The notes under the pieces were generated by a model. It made no database searches. It saw only the letters and a program-made list of their open reading frames with translations, and was not told the DNA's origin. From NCBI RefSeq assembly GCF_029962835.1, contig NC_080578.1, forward strand, positions 29,095,001 to 29,159,000: a DNA stretch of 64,000 nucleotides. Direction: 5' to 3'. Shown one piece after another: positions 1 through 9,488 of this stretch. Both the position numbers and the translations under genes were made by a program. This stretch comes from Magnolia sinica (taxonomy: Eukaryota; Streptophyta; Magnoliopsida; Magnoliales; Magnoliaceae). The first letter of the stretch is position 1, and every line of letters begins with the position of its first letter.

Positions 1-40
1 TTCATTCATCTTAATGCATGTTATCTTTTTCTCTCCATAG

Positions 41-309
41 GACATGTTTCTGAGGGGGCAAAACCCAAAGGCAGGGGAGCTCTGAAGAAGGCTCCTACTA
101 GAAAGGTGTGCTTGCAAATTCTGAAACTTCTTATTTTCCAAGTATCTCCCTATTTTTGTGGACTTCTCATTGCCTTTTTGGTTTGGGTCTTTCAGCAGAA
201 AATGCCGACTGCCGTTGATAGTGAAGAGGAAGATGATGAGGTGCTCAAGCTGAAAGAACGACTGGCAGCGTATAACATTGATTCTCCTTCAGATCAAACA
301 GGTATATGA
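41..309 (+). CDS. TOP2: 3' end of a DNA topoisomerase II-like gene (last two exons, partial)
   Basis: Two exons are visible. The first, about 41-105, follows a ctctccatag acceptor, is read ...GAKPKGRGALKKAPTRK and ends at AAG|GTGTGC. The intron 106-195 ends in ggtctttcag. The last exon, from 196, is read QKMPTAVDSEEEDDEVLKL and then KERLAAYNIDSPSDQTGI, with a stop at 307-309; the phase is 0 across the intron. A basic lysine/proline tract, an acidic stretch and a LKERLAAYNIDS-like end resemble, from memory, the variable C-terminal tail of plant DNA topoisomerase II, the nuclear enzyme that passes one DNA duplex through another using ATP. The ATPase, TOPRIM and cleavage domains would lie upstream, outside the window, so the assignment rests on the tail alone. 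A splice donor at 302 (AACAG|GTATATG) could extend the protein, but I see no good downstream exon. Reading open past an internal splice (106-309) is an artefact of the short intron. Confidence 0.5.
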
Positions 310-600
310 TCATCCATGTGCAGTAAGCTTTCGGATCAAAGCGAAGCTGAGAATAGGGTGTTAGTTGATTGCAAATTGATAACCAGTAGATGTGCATCCA
401 TGGAGTTTTTGCTTGCAATTGTTGAGAAGCTATTTGGTTGCGAGAAGGCATTGGATCTTGCTGTTAATGAGAGCTTTAAATAGACATATAACTATTATGT
501 TGGCATTGTACTTTTGTGAATGGAAATGAATGATTGTGTTTGATTGAATGAAGGAATGATTTAGCCATGAAGTATTTATCTATATTAGCTTATATGAGTT
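310..600 (+). other. Probable 3' UTR and downstream flank of the topoisomerase II-like gene
   Basis: AT-rich sequence follows the stop at 309. It ends in oligo-T/A-rich sequence around 480-560, including a 'tgaatggaaatgaatga' run that could host polyadenylation. No other gene is seen. Confidence 0.35.
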
Positions 601-659
601 ATCAGGGTGTACTACAATGGTAAGAGCTGCCATTACAAATTAAATTTTTTATTAACAAT

Positions 660-1138
660 AGGCATTAGCTACGGCTATTAACTGTAGCCCTTTGTTGAAA
701 ACCATAGCTCTTGCTAAACATATCTTTTTGCTACGGTTCTCATTCTACTTTTAGCTACGAATACAATCTGTAGCTGTATATAATTTTAGGCTATGGACAA
801 TATTGCTATGGATTTAACTCGTACCTATAGTTTAATTAGCTACGGATATTAACTGTAACCTAATATCTGAAAACCATAGCTGTTGCTAATATAAGCCTAT
901 TGCTACGGTTCTTGCTCAACTTTTAGCTATAGATATAATCCATAGCTGTAAATACTTTAACACTACAGAAGCAACGACTACGAATTTAATCCGTATCCAT
1001 TAACTCTATGGCTACGGATTGTATCCGTAGCCATAGCTTTTAGACCTATGGCTACGGTCGTGCTACGGATCTTAACCGTAGCCATAGGCTTTTAGCTACG
1101 ATTTTTATCCCTAGCCTTTTCTCTATTTTCTGGTAGTG
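660..1138. mobile_element. CACTA-like non-autonomous fragment with 'ctacggnt...gtagcc' subterminal repeats
   Basis: About ten copies of ctacgg(a/c)t and its complement (at/aaccgtagc) alternate over 480 bp, as in CACTA subterminal regions. The block ends in TTTTCTGGTAGTG at 1126-1138, which is the complement of a CACTACCAGAAAA terminus, followed by CTA. A clear left terminus with the same TIR was not found; 'gtactacaatgg' near 606 is only a weak candidate. A fragment of the same family starts near 7702. No coding capacity. Confidence 0.55.
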
Positions 1139-2677
1139 CTAGTACTTGATTAATTGATGTGATGTTTGGATAGAGATTCTCTCGGGATTCGCAACATGCA
1201 TTGTTTCTTCAAAATAAACGTAGGCCCACAACTCTTAAGCTGAGTATTGCATCGATGCGCAAGATGTGGCGTTGGAACCGCAGCGACGGCGCGGTCACTA
1301 AGGTACAAGTCTTGGGTCGAGTTGACTCAGATCTATGGGAGCAACTTAGGAATGCATGCAAATGCCAATTACAAGTTGCGGGTTGCCGAAATTCGATGAG
1401 GAGGGTCGTGGGAGTCTAAGGAACGGTGCGGACTAGGATATGAGCCTTATAAAGTATTTTTACAATAAATAATAAATAAAATTATATTTAAATTTAACTT
1501 TTAATGAAATTAATTTACATCAATCAAATTATAATCTAATTTATTAAATAAATTCTAAAGCTGATGAATTTGATTATTTTAATAACAAATTTTATGTAAA
1601 TTATTAATTTATAAAAGTTTAGAATTAAAATTAGATTTTTTTAAAATAAAATTTACTTTTGATTATTTATTAATTAAGTTATATTATATTCTAAACTAAT
1701 TAAGATTGATTTTTTATATACTTTGAATGTTAAATTAAAATTTAACTATGAATCAAACCGATTTAATTCAATAATTGTTTTAAGGTATATTTTAAAATTT
1801 CAACAATTACGGTAGATAATTAAATAAATTTTAAATAAGAAAATCAATCACATAAATAATTAATTTAAGCAATATTACTTTTAAAATTTGGATTAGGATG
1901 ACATAATAATTAACTGAAAATTTTGAACTTTAAGATAAGATCACCTACCTTATTTAAAGTGGTGGGCCAAACCTTATGTACTACAAACCCGATGTATACA
2001 CTCAATGTGCACAATGTCTAAAATCGAGTCTGGACTTACACATATGCGCCATGTACACACCACCTATTGTTATGATTCTAAGGGTGAGACCACACTTAAA
2101 CTCTACTAGACCCACACTCCTGCAGTAAGCTAATGGCTAAACTCCTATTCATAGGGCTAATGTCATAAATGTTCATACATGTGCTTCATACATGAAGCAA
2201 ACAAGTGCTAACCTTAACTACAAATGAGTTTTGTTTTGTTTTGTTTTTTTTTTTTTTTTGTTTTTTTACTTTTTTAAAAAAAAAATTTTAAAGCTAAATT
2301 TAATGGTCTTTCATTTATGAAAAAAATAATAAATTTTAAAGCTCTTAATTAAATATTAATTTTATTACTTAATGCTAAAAAGTTCTAACTTACGTAACAC
2401 CTCTCATGCTAATACCTATACTCATATCTAAAATAATATGCACGTAAGTAAGATCTGAAGTTAAAATGCCATTCATTAGATGTATACTTAGATGGTTTAG
2501 ATAATGAATAGTTTAGATTTCTAAATGGGCACTCTACATGGTAGATTCTAATTCAACAATCCAGATGATACGGTTCGCCACTGGATGGTTTTGATTGGTT
2601 TGACCATCTATTAGAAGTGGGTTAGGGTTTGAACTCTTTGAACGATTTAGATTGATGTGAGGATACATTGGCTAGTT
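1139..2677. other. Intergenic DNA with no recognisable gene
   Basis: 1146-1440 is moderately GC-rich with a short open stretch (1201-1419) that resembles nothing I know. 1440-1970 is very AT-rich, with ttaattta and aaattaa motifs. 1970-2660 is ordinary intergenic sequence with a poly-T run at about 2246-2259. Nothing supports a gene here. Confidence 0.5.
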
Positions 2678-4915
2678 TGAAAAGGCTGAGCTTAAAGTCC
2701 TAGAGGGGAGTGAATAGGACTATGCCAAATTAAAAAATAAATGCAGAATTACAAAGATAAACAAAGATAGATATCACAATTATAAGCAACCTCAAAGCAC
2801 ATGTATTGAGAGGTTAATACAAACTGAGTTCGAAGACCAACCTTACACCAAAAACCAAGGTTTATGGTAGGACAACCTGATTTTTAGAACGTTTGTAAGT
2901 ATCAAAAACTCAAACTTAGAGGAGGCAAAGGAAATAATCTAAATTATTACAACAATCACCACAAGTGCATAAAAGGAAATTACAACATTCAACACCACAC
3001 ATACATCATCATTAGCATCCACTAAACACCGAGAATTATAGTGATTCGTGTGTGTACACCAACTATTTGAAAAACAGCCACACAACTACTCCACTCCCAA
3101 TATCCTCTCCCGAGGGATATTGGCTTTCACTATCAAGTAAGGTTTTCCAAGGTTCACCTAAAAACCTTCACAATTGTGTTTTTAGATGGGCTTACATAAT
3201 TATAAAAACCCCACACTCTAAGATTTTCTGGCTTATTTTAGACAACCAAAAATGAGATTTTCTTGGCTAAATCTTGTAAACCACAAAAGATACACAAAAT
3301 TAAATTGTACTTATCTGAAGATTCTCCTTCTGATGAAGCCCGGTAGAACCAATCCAATGTATACGAAGATGTTCAATGTCCAGTCTCACAAATGAAAGGG
3401 TTCTAGGTCTAAATGATTTTTAGATTAAATCAACCTAGGCTAGCTTAATTTCATTTTAATCTCAAAGAGGGTAAAATCACAATTCCCTTCTTTAATGAAA
3501 TAGAGTTGAATGGAAATCACAAAATCAAATACAAAAAGCTATTTAAGAAAATCTAAAATGAACACAATATAGCTTAAGAAATGCAGGAACTTATCTCTCA
3601 GAGTGATGGCTTGATTATGCTTGGAATGAATGAAAAACTCTGAGATTCGTCCACTATTTATAGGTGAAAATACTGTTCACTTGACTGGTCTAAGGGTCGG
3701 TTCGACTAGTTGAAGGACCAACTACATTTCAAAATTTTCGGCACGATAAGATAAGATAGTTACTCGACTAATCGAGTGGCTTGCTTGACTGGTCAAGTGG
3801 CCTGCTCGACTGGTCGAGTGGGACCAAAAAACCTTGTTGGACTTTGAGTCAAGGACTGCATGATTGGTTGAACACTATTCATTTGACTGGTCGAGGGTCC
3901 AATAAAAAATTTTAAAAATTTACAGCAAATCTTGAATTGGTCGAGAAACTTCTTAGACTGGTCGATCTAATGCTTGGACTAGTCAAACAAAGACTAGGAT
4001 TAGTCGAGGAAATGACATATAAAATTATGTAATGACCCAAATAAAATATGCAATGAATATGACCTAACCTATGGTCAATCTGGGTCATTCATACTTTATT
4101 TGTAAGTTTGAACCAATGAAACATCGATCGCTTCAGTAACTCATTCACTTGAAATACATGAAGCTTGTGTTCCAAATCTTGAACTTGAGCTTGAGCTAGG
4201 GCTTGAGTCCTTGATTCATTAAAGTATAACAATGAGCTTTCAACTTGAACTTGAGCCTTGAACTTTTATTCTTGTACTTGAACTTGTAATCCCTGAACTT
4301 CAACAATGTTCTTCAACTTGAATACGTAGAAAAGTTTGGCGATGACGAAGATGATTCACAATGCATAAAGTTGATCTATCCATCTCATCAAAACAAGATA
4401 CAGATTGTAAGTAGTTTCGCACAACAAAATTTGACAACTTCGGGTGCTAGATTTACAAGATAGCATTTACAATCTCCCCCTTTGTCAAATTTGTGACAAA
4501 ACTAACTAAAGAATCATGTACCAGTCATGCTACAACAACTCCCCCTCAATCCAGGCGAGGTGATTTGTAGAACCTGTATTAATCAAATACATATCCCAAA
4601 AAAAATACACTTCCATATATTCCACAATCACACCTCCCCAACAATCATCATATAACATTAAATATATCCATACCACGTTCTCCCCCTTTTTGTCACAATA
4701 TGACAATGGAAAGAAAAACAAATAGATGATTTAAGTAAGAAGATATGAGAAGAATATGAGATAAGAGAGTGAATAACATAAACATGTCTATAAATTAGCA
4801 TCCAAATATCATCCTTACGCATACTAACATTTTCATAAAGTAGTAAAAATACAAACACATGTTCAAGAACTATCCAAGCACAAGATCTGTCATAAAACCA
4901 AATAAACAACTAATT
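2678..4915 (-). mobile_element. Truncated SIRE-type Ty1/copia remnant: one LTR plus a stub of the internal region
   Basis: The LTR (2678 to about 4471) is related to the LTRs of the element at 9489-19290. It starts with tgaaaagg and a shared 'cctagagggg' block, has a TATA-like ctatttatag at about 3654 (complement strand), many 'gactggtcga' motifs at 3680-4010, and ends ...gcatttaca. It is followed by the polypurine tract (complement of ctccccctttgtc) and a second tract near 4680, the position expected for a 3' LTR in minus orientation. No coding domains remain; the rest of the element is missing. It is clearly more diverged from the 9.5-19.3 kb copy than that copy's LTRs are from each other, so it is the older insertion. 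Confidence 0.75.
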
Positions 4916-5205
4916 TGGTCCATCGCTGTTTTCAAGGTCGTTTTTTTTCCGACGGATAAAGTCTGTCATTTAATCTACGATGGATAAAGTCCGTCACAAA
5001 TTACCAATGGATAAGATCTATCACAAAAATAAAACATCCGTCGCTAAAATTTGAAAAAGCCCACCTTTATTATTCGTCATTAAAAATATTAGTGATGGAT
5101 TCAAATCCGTCGTTGATTTGCAACTTGTTCAGAAATTAGCGACGGATTTGGTCCATCGCTAAAATATCTGTAAATTAAAAAAATATCGTCAGATTATTAT
5201 TATTA
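4916..5205. mobile_element. CACTA-like subterminal repeat block ('gacggat...atccgtcg')
   Basis: At least eight copies of cgacggat(aaa) or its complement atccgtcgctaa lie in about 290 bp, in both orientations. The phrase 'tttggtccatcgct' occurs at both ends (about 4915 and 5148). No intact CACTA terminus or target duplication was found, so this is probably a broken end. An (ATT)n microsatellite follows at about 5186-5219. Confidence 0.5.
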
Positions 5206-5590
5206 TTATTATTATTATTTTTGAATCTTACACCTGATAGTCATTCAAAAAATAATTCATACGATTGTTTAATAAGAATTCTATTCACAAAATAAATCCT
5301 ATTCGTCAAACTAAAAAGTTCAATCATATTAAAAATAAAAAATCCCTGCCAAAGCATTATATGATACCTCATATGAAAAATACATGCACATAAATGGAAT
5401 CCACTAAATAACCATTGACTTGCAAAAGCTTGCAACTCCCTAATGAAATCTAATATATACTTGTATACTTACTCTGAGAACCCTGCCCTTCCAAATTAGA
5501 GAAGCATGTTAAAAACTATTGCTAGACACATTGTCACAATATTTCTAGAAGACGGAACATTAATTAATTAAATACAAATAGAAGAAAAGC
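5206..5590. other. No gene recognised
   Basis: AT-rich DNA between the CACTA-like block and the SEC14-like exon fragment. Short open stretches on the minus strand show no family signature. Confidence 0.4.
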
Positions 5591-5598
5591 CCCATTGA

Positions 5599-5706
5599 GA
5601 GTATATGAATCTTTGAAGTGGTTTTTGTATTGATAAAAGACTTCATTGTGCTCCACAGTAGCCTAAAACCAAGGCCAACATTGATAATAAACATTCGGCA
5701 CAATGT
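5599..5706 (-). pseudogene. Exon fragment of a SEC14-like (CRAL-TRIO) phosphatidylinositol transfer protein
   Basis: The minus strand reads [18 protein letters not shown], then [18 protein letters not shown]. This closely matches the plant SEC14/SFH lipid-binding core, where the family has RMFI(I/V)[28 protein letters not shown]. SEC14-domain proteins exchange phosphatidylinositol and phosphatidylcholine at membranes. Only about 36 residues are present. The position after KIHIL is a usual exon boundary, but no GT donor is seen, and the expected acceptor before TL(H)RMF reads ...ACAA instead of ACAG. Several conserved residues differ (AGPG to VGLG, LDP to INT). No other SEC14 exon was found nearby, so this is a stranded or captured exon rather than a gene. 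Confidence 0.7.
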
Positions 5707-6259
5707 TTGTACAAGAGCAAGTCCAATGTTATAGGCAAGCAATATCTAGATGCACATTTCCATTAACAACTCGAATTCCTATTTAATTTCTGGTCTGAAC
5801 TAAATTATGATTACAAGTGAGATTTGGACTCCATAATTAAGACTGCAATTTCTAATATAATCCTACTTTATAAAACAATGTATATGGAAAGATGTTGGGG
5901 GAATCAAGACATACAGATTTCTTTTATTGGCAATATCTGTTGGTGACTTCCTGAAAGCGTGTCAAGGCCTACACAAATATCAGGAGTCAGAACAATTTGA
6001 TTATATTCATATATTTGTTTCAAATAAATGGATAAATAATGAAATCATTAGCATTGCCTATCTGGTCGACATCCACATACCTGGAAATGCAATGGATTTA
6101 ATTGACGGGAGAGGATCCACCTGCACTACCTATCTAGTTGAGATCCACATAACTGTTAGCCCAATATCTTCATTTGAAACTATCATGCAACCTTTTCTTT
6201 TTGTAGAATGAGAACCAAATAATTGCAATAAATTCGATATACTGGATGTAAAAGCTTAC

Positions 6260-6326
6260 CATTAACCCATAGATCTGTAATAAGAATCTTGCCATCACCT
6301 TGAGCAGTAACACAAACAGGATCATC
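6260..6326 (-). pseudogene. Unassigned splice-flanked exon-like segment
   Basis: The minus strand has an acceptor (gctACAG|) followed by 67 nt of open reading (DDPVCVTAQGDGKILITDLWVN) and a donor (AATG|GTAAGC). Splice signals on both sides of an open segment that reads like protein suggest a real host exon. I do not recognise the gene. It lies among exon fragments of unrelated genes on the same strand. Confidence 0.4.
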
Positions 6327-6600
6327 CTGTAGCAGCCATAAAGCAAAACAAAGTAAATTAGGTATAATTAAGCAATAAATAAATAAGATAGTGCTAGAGC
6401 TTCAAGCATAATGAGTTGAATTTGGACATGTGGTGAGTTGATCAATCTGGACCATCCAATTGGTCAACTTACATTCCATTGTCAAGGTGAAAAAAACCCT
6501 CAAATCAGATGATCTTATTCCTACAAAGGAAGCTTTTATCAGAATGAATTTAACAAAGGTACTGAAATGCTAGACATTTGCTAAAATCTCAAAAGGATAC

Positions 6601-6666
6601 CTACATTGATCATGGGTTCAATTGTAAAGGTCTGCCCTGCTTTCATCACACCGACTGCTTTATTTC
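6601..6666 (-). pseudogene. Exon fragment of methionine aminopeptidase 1 (type I MetAP)
   Basis: The minus strand reads NKAVGV then MKAGQTFTIEPMIN, followed by an exon end at AATGTAG|GTATCC. This is the conserved segment of type I methionine aminopeptidases that contains the metal-binding glutamate of the FTIEP motif. The donor lies where the family codon for the Gly of 'MINAG' is split. The enzyme removes initiator methionine from new proteins. Only about 22 residues are present. Upstream on the minus strand the expected HGIGELFHCAPN segment is absent. The start of the exon is partly repeated at about 6757-6787 (same gnkavg(v/a)mka coding), so the locus also has a local duplication of roughly 115 bp. 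It is a fragment, not a gene. Confidence 0.7.
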
Positions 6667-6754
6667 CAACTATGGGTTAAGGAAACAGCTCCCACAGCTA
6701 ACAACAAAATTTAGCAAGTGAGGAAACAACTACCATAGCTAACAAGTAACACCG

Positions 6755-6787
6755 ACTGCTTTCATCGCACCAACTGCTTTATTTCCT
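6755..6787 (-). repeat. Second partial copy of the methionine aminopeptidase exon start
   Basis: The minus strand again reads GNKAVGAMKA and then diverges into 'VGV'. The surrounding sequence ('gaggaaaca...agctaaca', 'accgactgcttt') is also duplicated from 6650-6720. This points to a local tandem duplication after the exon arrived. Confidence 0.5.
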
Positions 6788-6829
6788 TCTACCATCGATT
6801 TTGTAGTTATCCATATGATGTCTGGAGTT

Positions 6830-7440
6830 TGGTCTGCTCGATATTAATGCATCATATGGATAAAGATTGGCAAAAACAACATAGCCTAAACTTACTTGAT
6901 ATGTCATGGCTAATTAATGTGTTGTTGTGGGAGCCTACAACTAACCACCATTGTTTTCATGATTTCCCTATTGTAATTGGTGTTTGCAAATTTAATATGT
7001 TGAAAGTTTTCAACGCGAATTCCTATATGTTCGGCCATTCCATGTTCTTCGATACAGCACAACCTAACATTGTTTGGGGGTTTGCATCTTCTCTGATTTG
7101 GGATACAACTAATTTATAACAGGTAACAATCCGTCACCAACCTAAAATTCCAAAAATGCATTAATTCTCAAGAACCCCCCTTTATCAAGCAATATAAACC
7201 ATGTGGCCAAGATCTTGAACTGATTGATGAGTGGGAACAATTTTACAGCCCTAAGATCCAACAACCTTAAGATAAAAACATATCCACTAAACATAACAAA
7301 ATAGTAATAGAAACACAACCTACATACGCCTGCCTGCATTAGTTTCTAAACTTTATAACAAGTCTATCCTCTAATTCTCAAGGGCCTATCTGTATGTGGC
7401 TGAAATCCCAACCTTTTGGGATTTCAATGCCAAATATAAG
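6830..7440. other. No gene recognised
   Basis: A 96-codon open stretch on the plus strand (6829-7119) and a 65-codon one on the minus strand (7142-7339) show no known domain, splice context or compositional signal. I regard both as chance. Confidence 0.35.
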
Positions 7441-7459
7441 TGTTTGGAAGAGATACTGG

Positions 7460-7486
7460 AGCTGCATGCTAAGTTAGCATGCAGCT
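7460..7486. repeat. Near-perfect 27-nt palindrome, copy 1
   Basis: The sequence reads agctgcatgctaa/gttagcatgcagct with overlapping 13-nt arms. A copy with one changed base lies at 51470-51496 in the same local context (ggagctgc...gcagctgg). Confidence 0.7.
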
Positions 7487-7514
7487 GGTTGTGGGTGATT
7501 AATTAGTTCTATAT

Positions 7515-7790
7515 CGCTACAAGAAAACTAGTCTTTACCGGCGGTTAAAACCGCCGGTAAAGGCCCAAAAAACCACTGGTAAAAACTTTACCCGCGGTCA
7601 GCTAACAGCCGGTAAAGCCTCAGTCGGTAAAGGCTTTACCGGCAGTCAGGACCTTTACTGACAATTGTGCTGGACGCCGCTAAATCGCCAGTTTTTTGCT
7701 AGACTACCAGAAAGTTGGTCAAAAGCTATAGGTAAAATCTGTAGCTAAAGATGAGTAGCCATAGTGCGACCGTAGCCATTGGTACCATAT
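7515..7790. mobile_element. Two abutting CACTA-like terminal fragments
   Basis: A terminus-like cgctacaagaaaac at about 7515 is followed by ttaccggcggt/accgccggtaaa inverted repeats (7535-7670), as in CACTA subterminal regions. Near 7690-7700 'gttttttgctag' could be its degenerate other end, giving a mini-element of about 185 bp. Directly after this, 'ctaccagaaag' and 'gtagctaaag...cgtagcc' (7702-7790) belong to the same family as 660-1138. No coding capacity. Confidence 0.5.
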
Positions 7791-8117
7791 CTCTCGGTCA
7801 ATGGCATATAATACCATTCTTTAGATAACCAAATAGGAGTAATTTTTTGTTTATGATAATACATCTAACCAGATTTGGACAGTTTAGTATGAATCACTTG
7901 TATGTTATGCATGCAATTTCTCAGTAATTTCTTAACTGCCTTCATATCATCCATCACTCTATGAGATAGTATCAAAGTATTTCTCAAAGCTATAATGATA
8001 TATTGAGCGGACATCGAATTCATAACATGCAATCATAAGAATTAAATATTCGAATAGATTGAGATACATTGTACTTCAATCCACATAAAATGCTGAGAAG
8101 TTATAATTAAAAAGTAC
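7791..8117. other. Flank or intron of the CDT1-like exon; no other gene seen
   Basis: AT-rich sequence downstream (minus strand) of the CDT1 exon donor. The next CDT1 exon was not recognised here. Confidence 0.35.
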
Positions 8118-8352
8118 CTCAGGGTGTGCATTGCAGAAATCCAAAAGGTAGGCATGGAACATCTTCCTCAAAAAAGCATACCCACTTCTTGATTTACGGT
8201 TACCGCCATTTTCGAATGCATCTAGTTGTAGGTTGATTTGAAGCTCGGGCTTCATACAAAGTGTCCTCTCATCATGCACAAGGATCTTCTTTATACTAAT
8301 CACCTTGGGTAAGATGTACTTCAATTGTGCTAAATGACGATGTGAAAAGCTC
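8118..8352 (-). pseudogene. CDT1: Exon of a CDT1-like DNA replication licensing factor (isolated)
   Basis: 235 nt of uninterrupted minus-strand coding sequence lie between an acceptor (TTGTTTAG|GAGC) and a donor (CCTGAG|GTACTT). The protein reads SFSHRHLAQLKYILPKVISI, then KKILVHDERTLCMKPELQI, and later FLRKMFHAYLLDFCNAHPE. This matches the geminin/MCM-binding winged-helix region of plant CDT1 (family pattern HLAQLK-ILPE-I-KK-LV-DE-T-CMKPDL and R-LL-F---HPE). CDT1 loads the MCM2-7 helicase at replication origins. The exon is intact. The preceding exon (family motif YE-LA-FF--L) and the following acidic exon were not found within 3 kb, and the neighbours are exons of unrelated genes. It may still be part of a real gene with very long introns. 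Confidence 0.7.
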
Positions 8353-8409
8353 CTAAACAACATTTAAAAAAAAAAAAAAAAAAAACCTCCTCAACAACAT
8401 TTTAAAAAA

Positions 8410-8672
8410 TTAAATAAATAAAATAAAGGAAGGTGATTTATACACAATGCTTGGCCAATCAACTGGCCAGATGGAGACCACCTTAGGGCAATGCAGACCA
8501 TTTATTTGGTGATCCCAAATAACAGAACAGCAATGCCGAAAAACTTCCTCCATTGAACAATCATAACTGTGCCATTGGTAGCCTGCAGGATGATGATTTT
8601 GACAGCATACTGCATTTAAGAGGTAAGAAAGAGGCTTGAGACATGAACTTTCTGACAAAGATTGCTTATTTA
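8410..8672. other. No gene assigned; a possible exon on the minus strand
   Basis: The minus strand has an open stretch with AG/GT-like signals around 8600-8630, but none of the frames gives a family I can name. 8369-8387 is a poly-A run. It may be intron of the CDT1-like locus. Confidence 0.25.
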
Positions 8673-9266
8673 TCAAAGAAAAAAGATAGTCTCATCAGCG
8701 AAATAGACTGTAACATGTCCAACTCCCCTAGTACAAATTAACATGAATTTTATCAAAGACTTTTTTTTTCTAATGCCTCTACTCAGAACCTCTTCAGCTA
8801 TGATGGAGAACAATGGGTATGATGCATCCGCTTGACAAATACCTTCAGTAAATTTGAAATATTCACATAGCTCACCATTCACCACCATTGAAAAGAAGCA
8901 GTTGACAACCACTTTATAGATTAGGCCAGCCAACTTGACAGAACCAAACTCCCTCATGATCGTAAAGTGCATCCAAACAGTCACAAGGTTTTGCCATATC
9001 ATGTTTAATAATGACATTTCCAATGCTAGAACGCTTATTCCAGACTTTAAAAAATAATAATAATAAATGTTTGTCCTATACTAGTTTGGAATAATTGCAC
9101 CCAACATGTTAGTCAACAAAATTACAAAGACTAATAGTGTGAAATTTCCTAAAATCTGGCGAGCAATTATATTTTGGAATAAGAGCAACAAGAGGAGGTA
9201 AACACGAACCTCCATGGAAAATTTCCTAAACCATATTGAAAATATCCATTTTAATGATATTCCCAC
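8673..9266 (-). mobile_element. LINE (non-LTR retrotransposon) reverse-transcriptase fragment
   Basis: The minus strand encodes VVNCFFSMVVNGELCEYF, then TEGICQADASYPLFSIIAEEV and later VYFADETIFF. These correspond to the plant LINE RT core: VNG...FF..(S/T)RG(L/I)RQGDPLSPYLFI...EALSR and the YADD catalytic box. Here RQGDPLSP has become CQADASYP and YADD reads FADE, so the catalytic motif is degraded. An upstream block (9081-9266) matches the RT fingers region only loosely and is out of frame with the core. Endonuclease, RNase H and a poly-A tail were not recognised. It is an old 5'- and 3'-truncated copy. Confidence 0.65.
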
Positions 9267-9483
9267 AACTCAGAAAAGAATCCGCCAGAATGATGGCCAT
9301 CTCGACCCAGAGCACTATTCCTATCCAAACTGAAAACAGCTTCATGAACTCATTCTCACACTAGGACATTCATAGATGCCAAACGCCAATAGTCAATAAT
9401 TCTAGTTCATTTGCTAAATCTCATCTAGAGATTTCAAACAGATCTTTCCCATTACCAACTAAATTATTGCATCACAAATATGC

Positions 9484-9488
9484 AACTC
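9484..9488. repeat. Target-site duplication AACTC (left)
   Basis: AACTC immediately precedes the LTR start at 9489 and recurs at 19291-19295 just after the other LTR. This defines the limits of the copia insertion. Confidence 0.85.

Noticed and set aside
1201-1419. 72-codon plus-strand open frame
   Set aside because: No start context, family signature or splice support; a GC-rich patch in AT-rich DNA can be open by chance.
660-7790. A single CACTA element running from the 1138 terminus to the 7702 terminus
   Set aside because: The two termini face away from each other (one is a right end, the other a left end), so they cannot bound one element between them.
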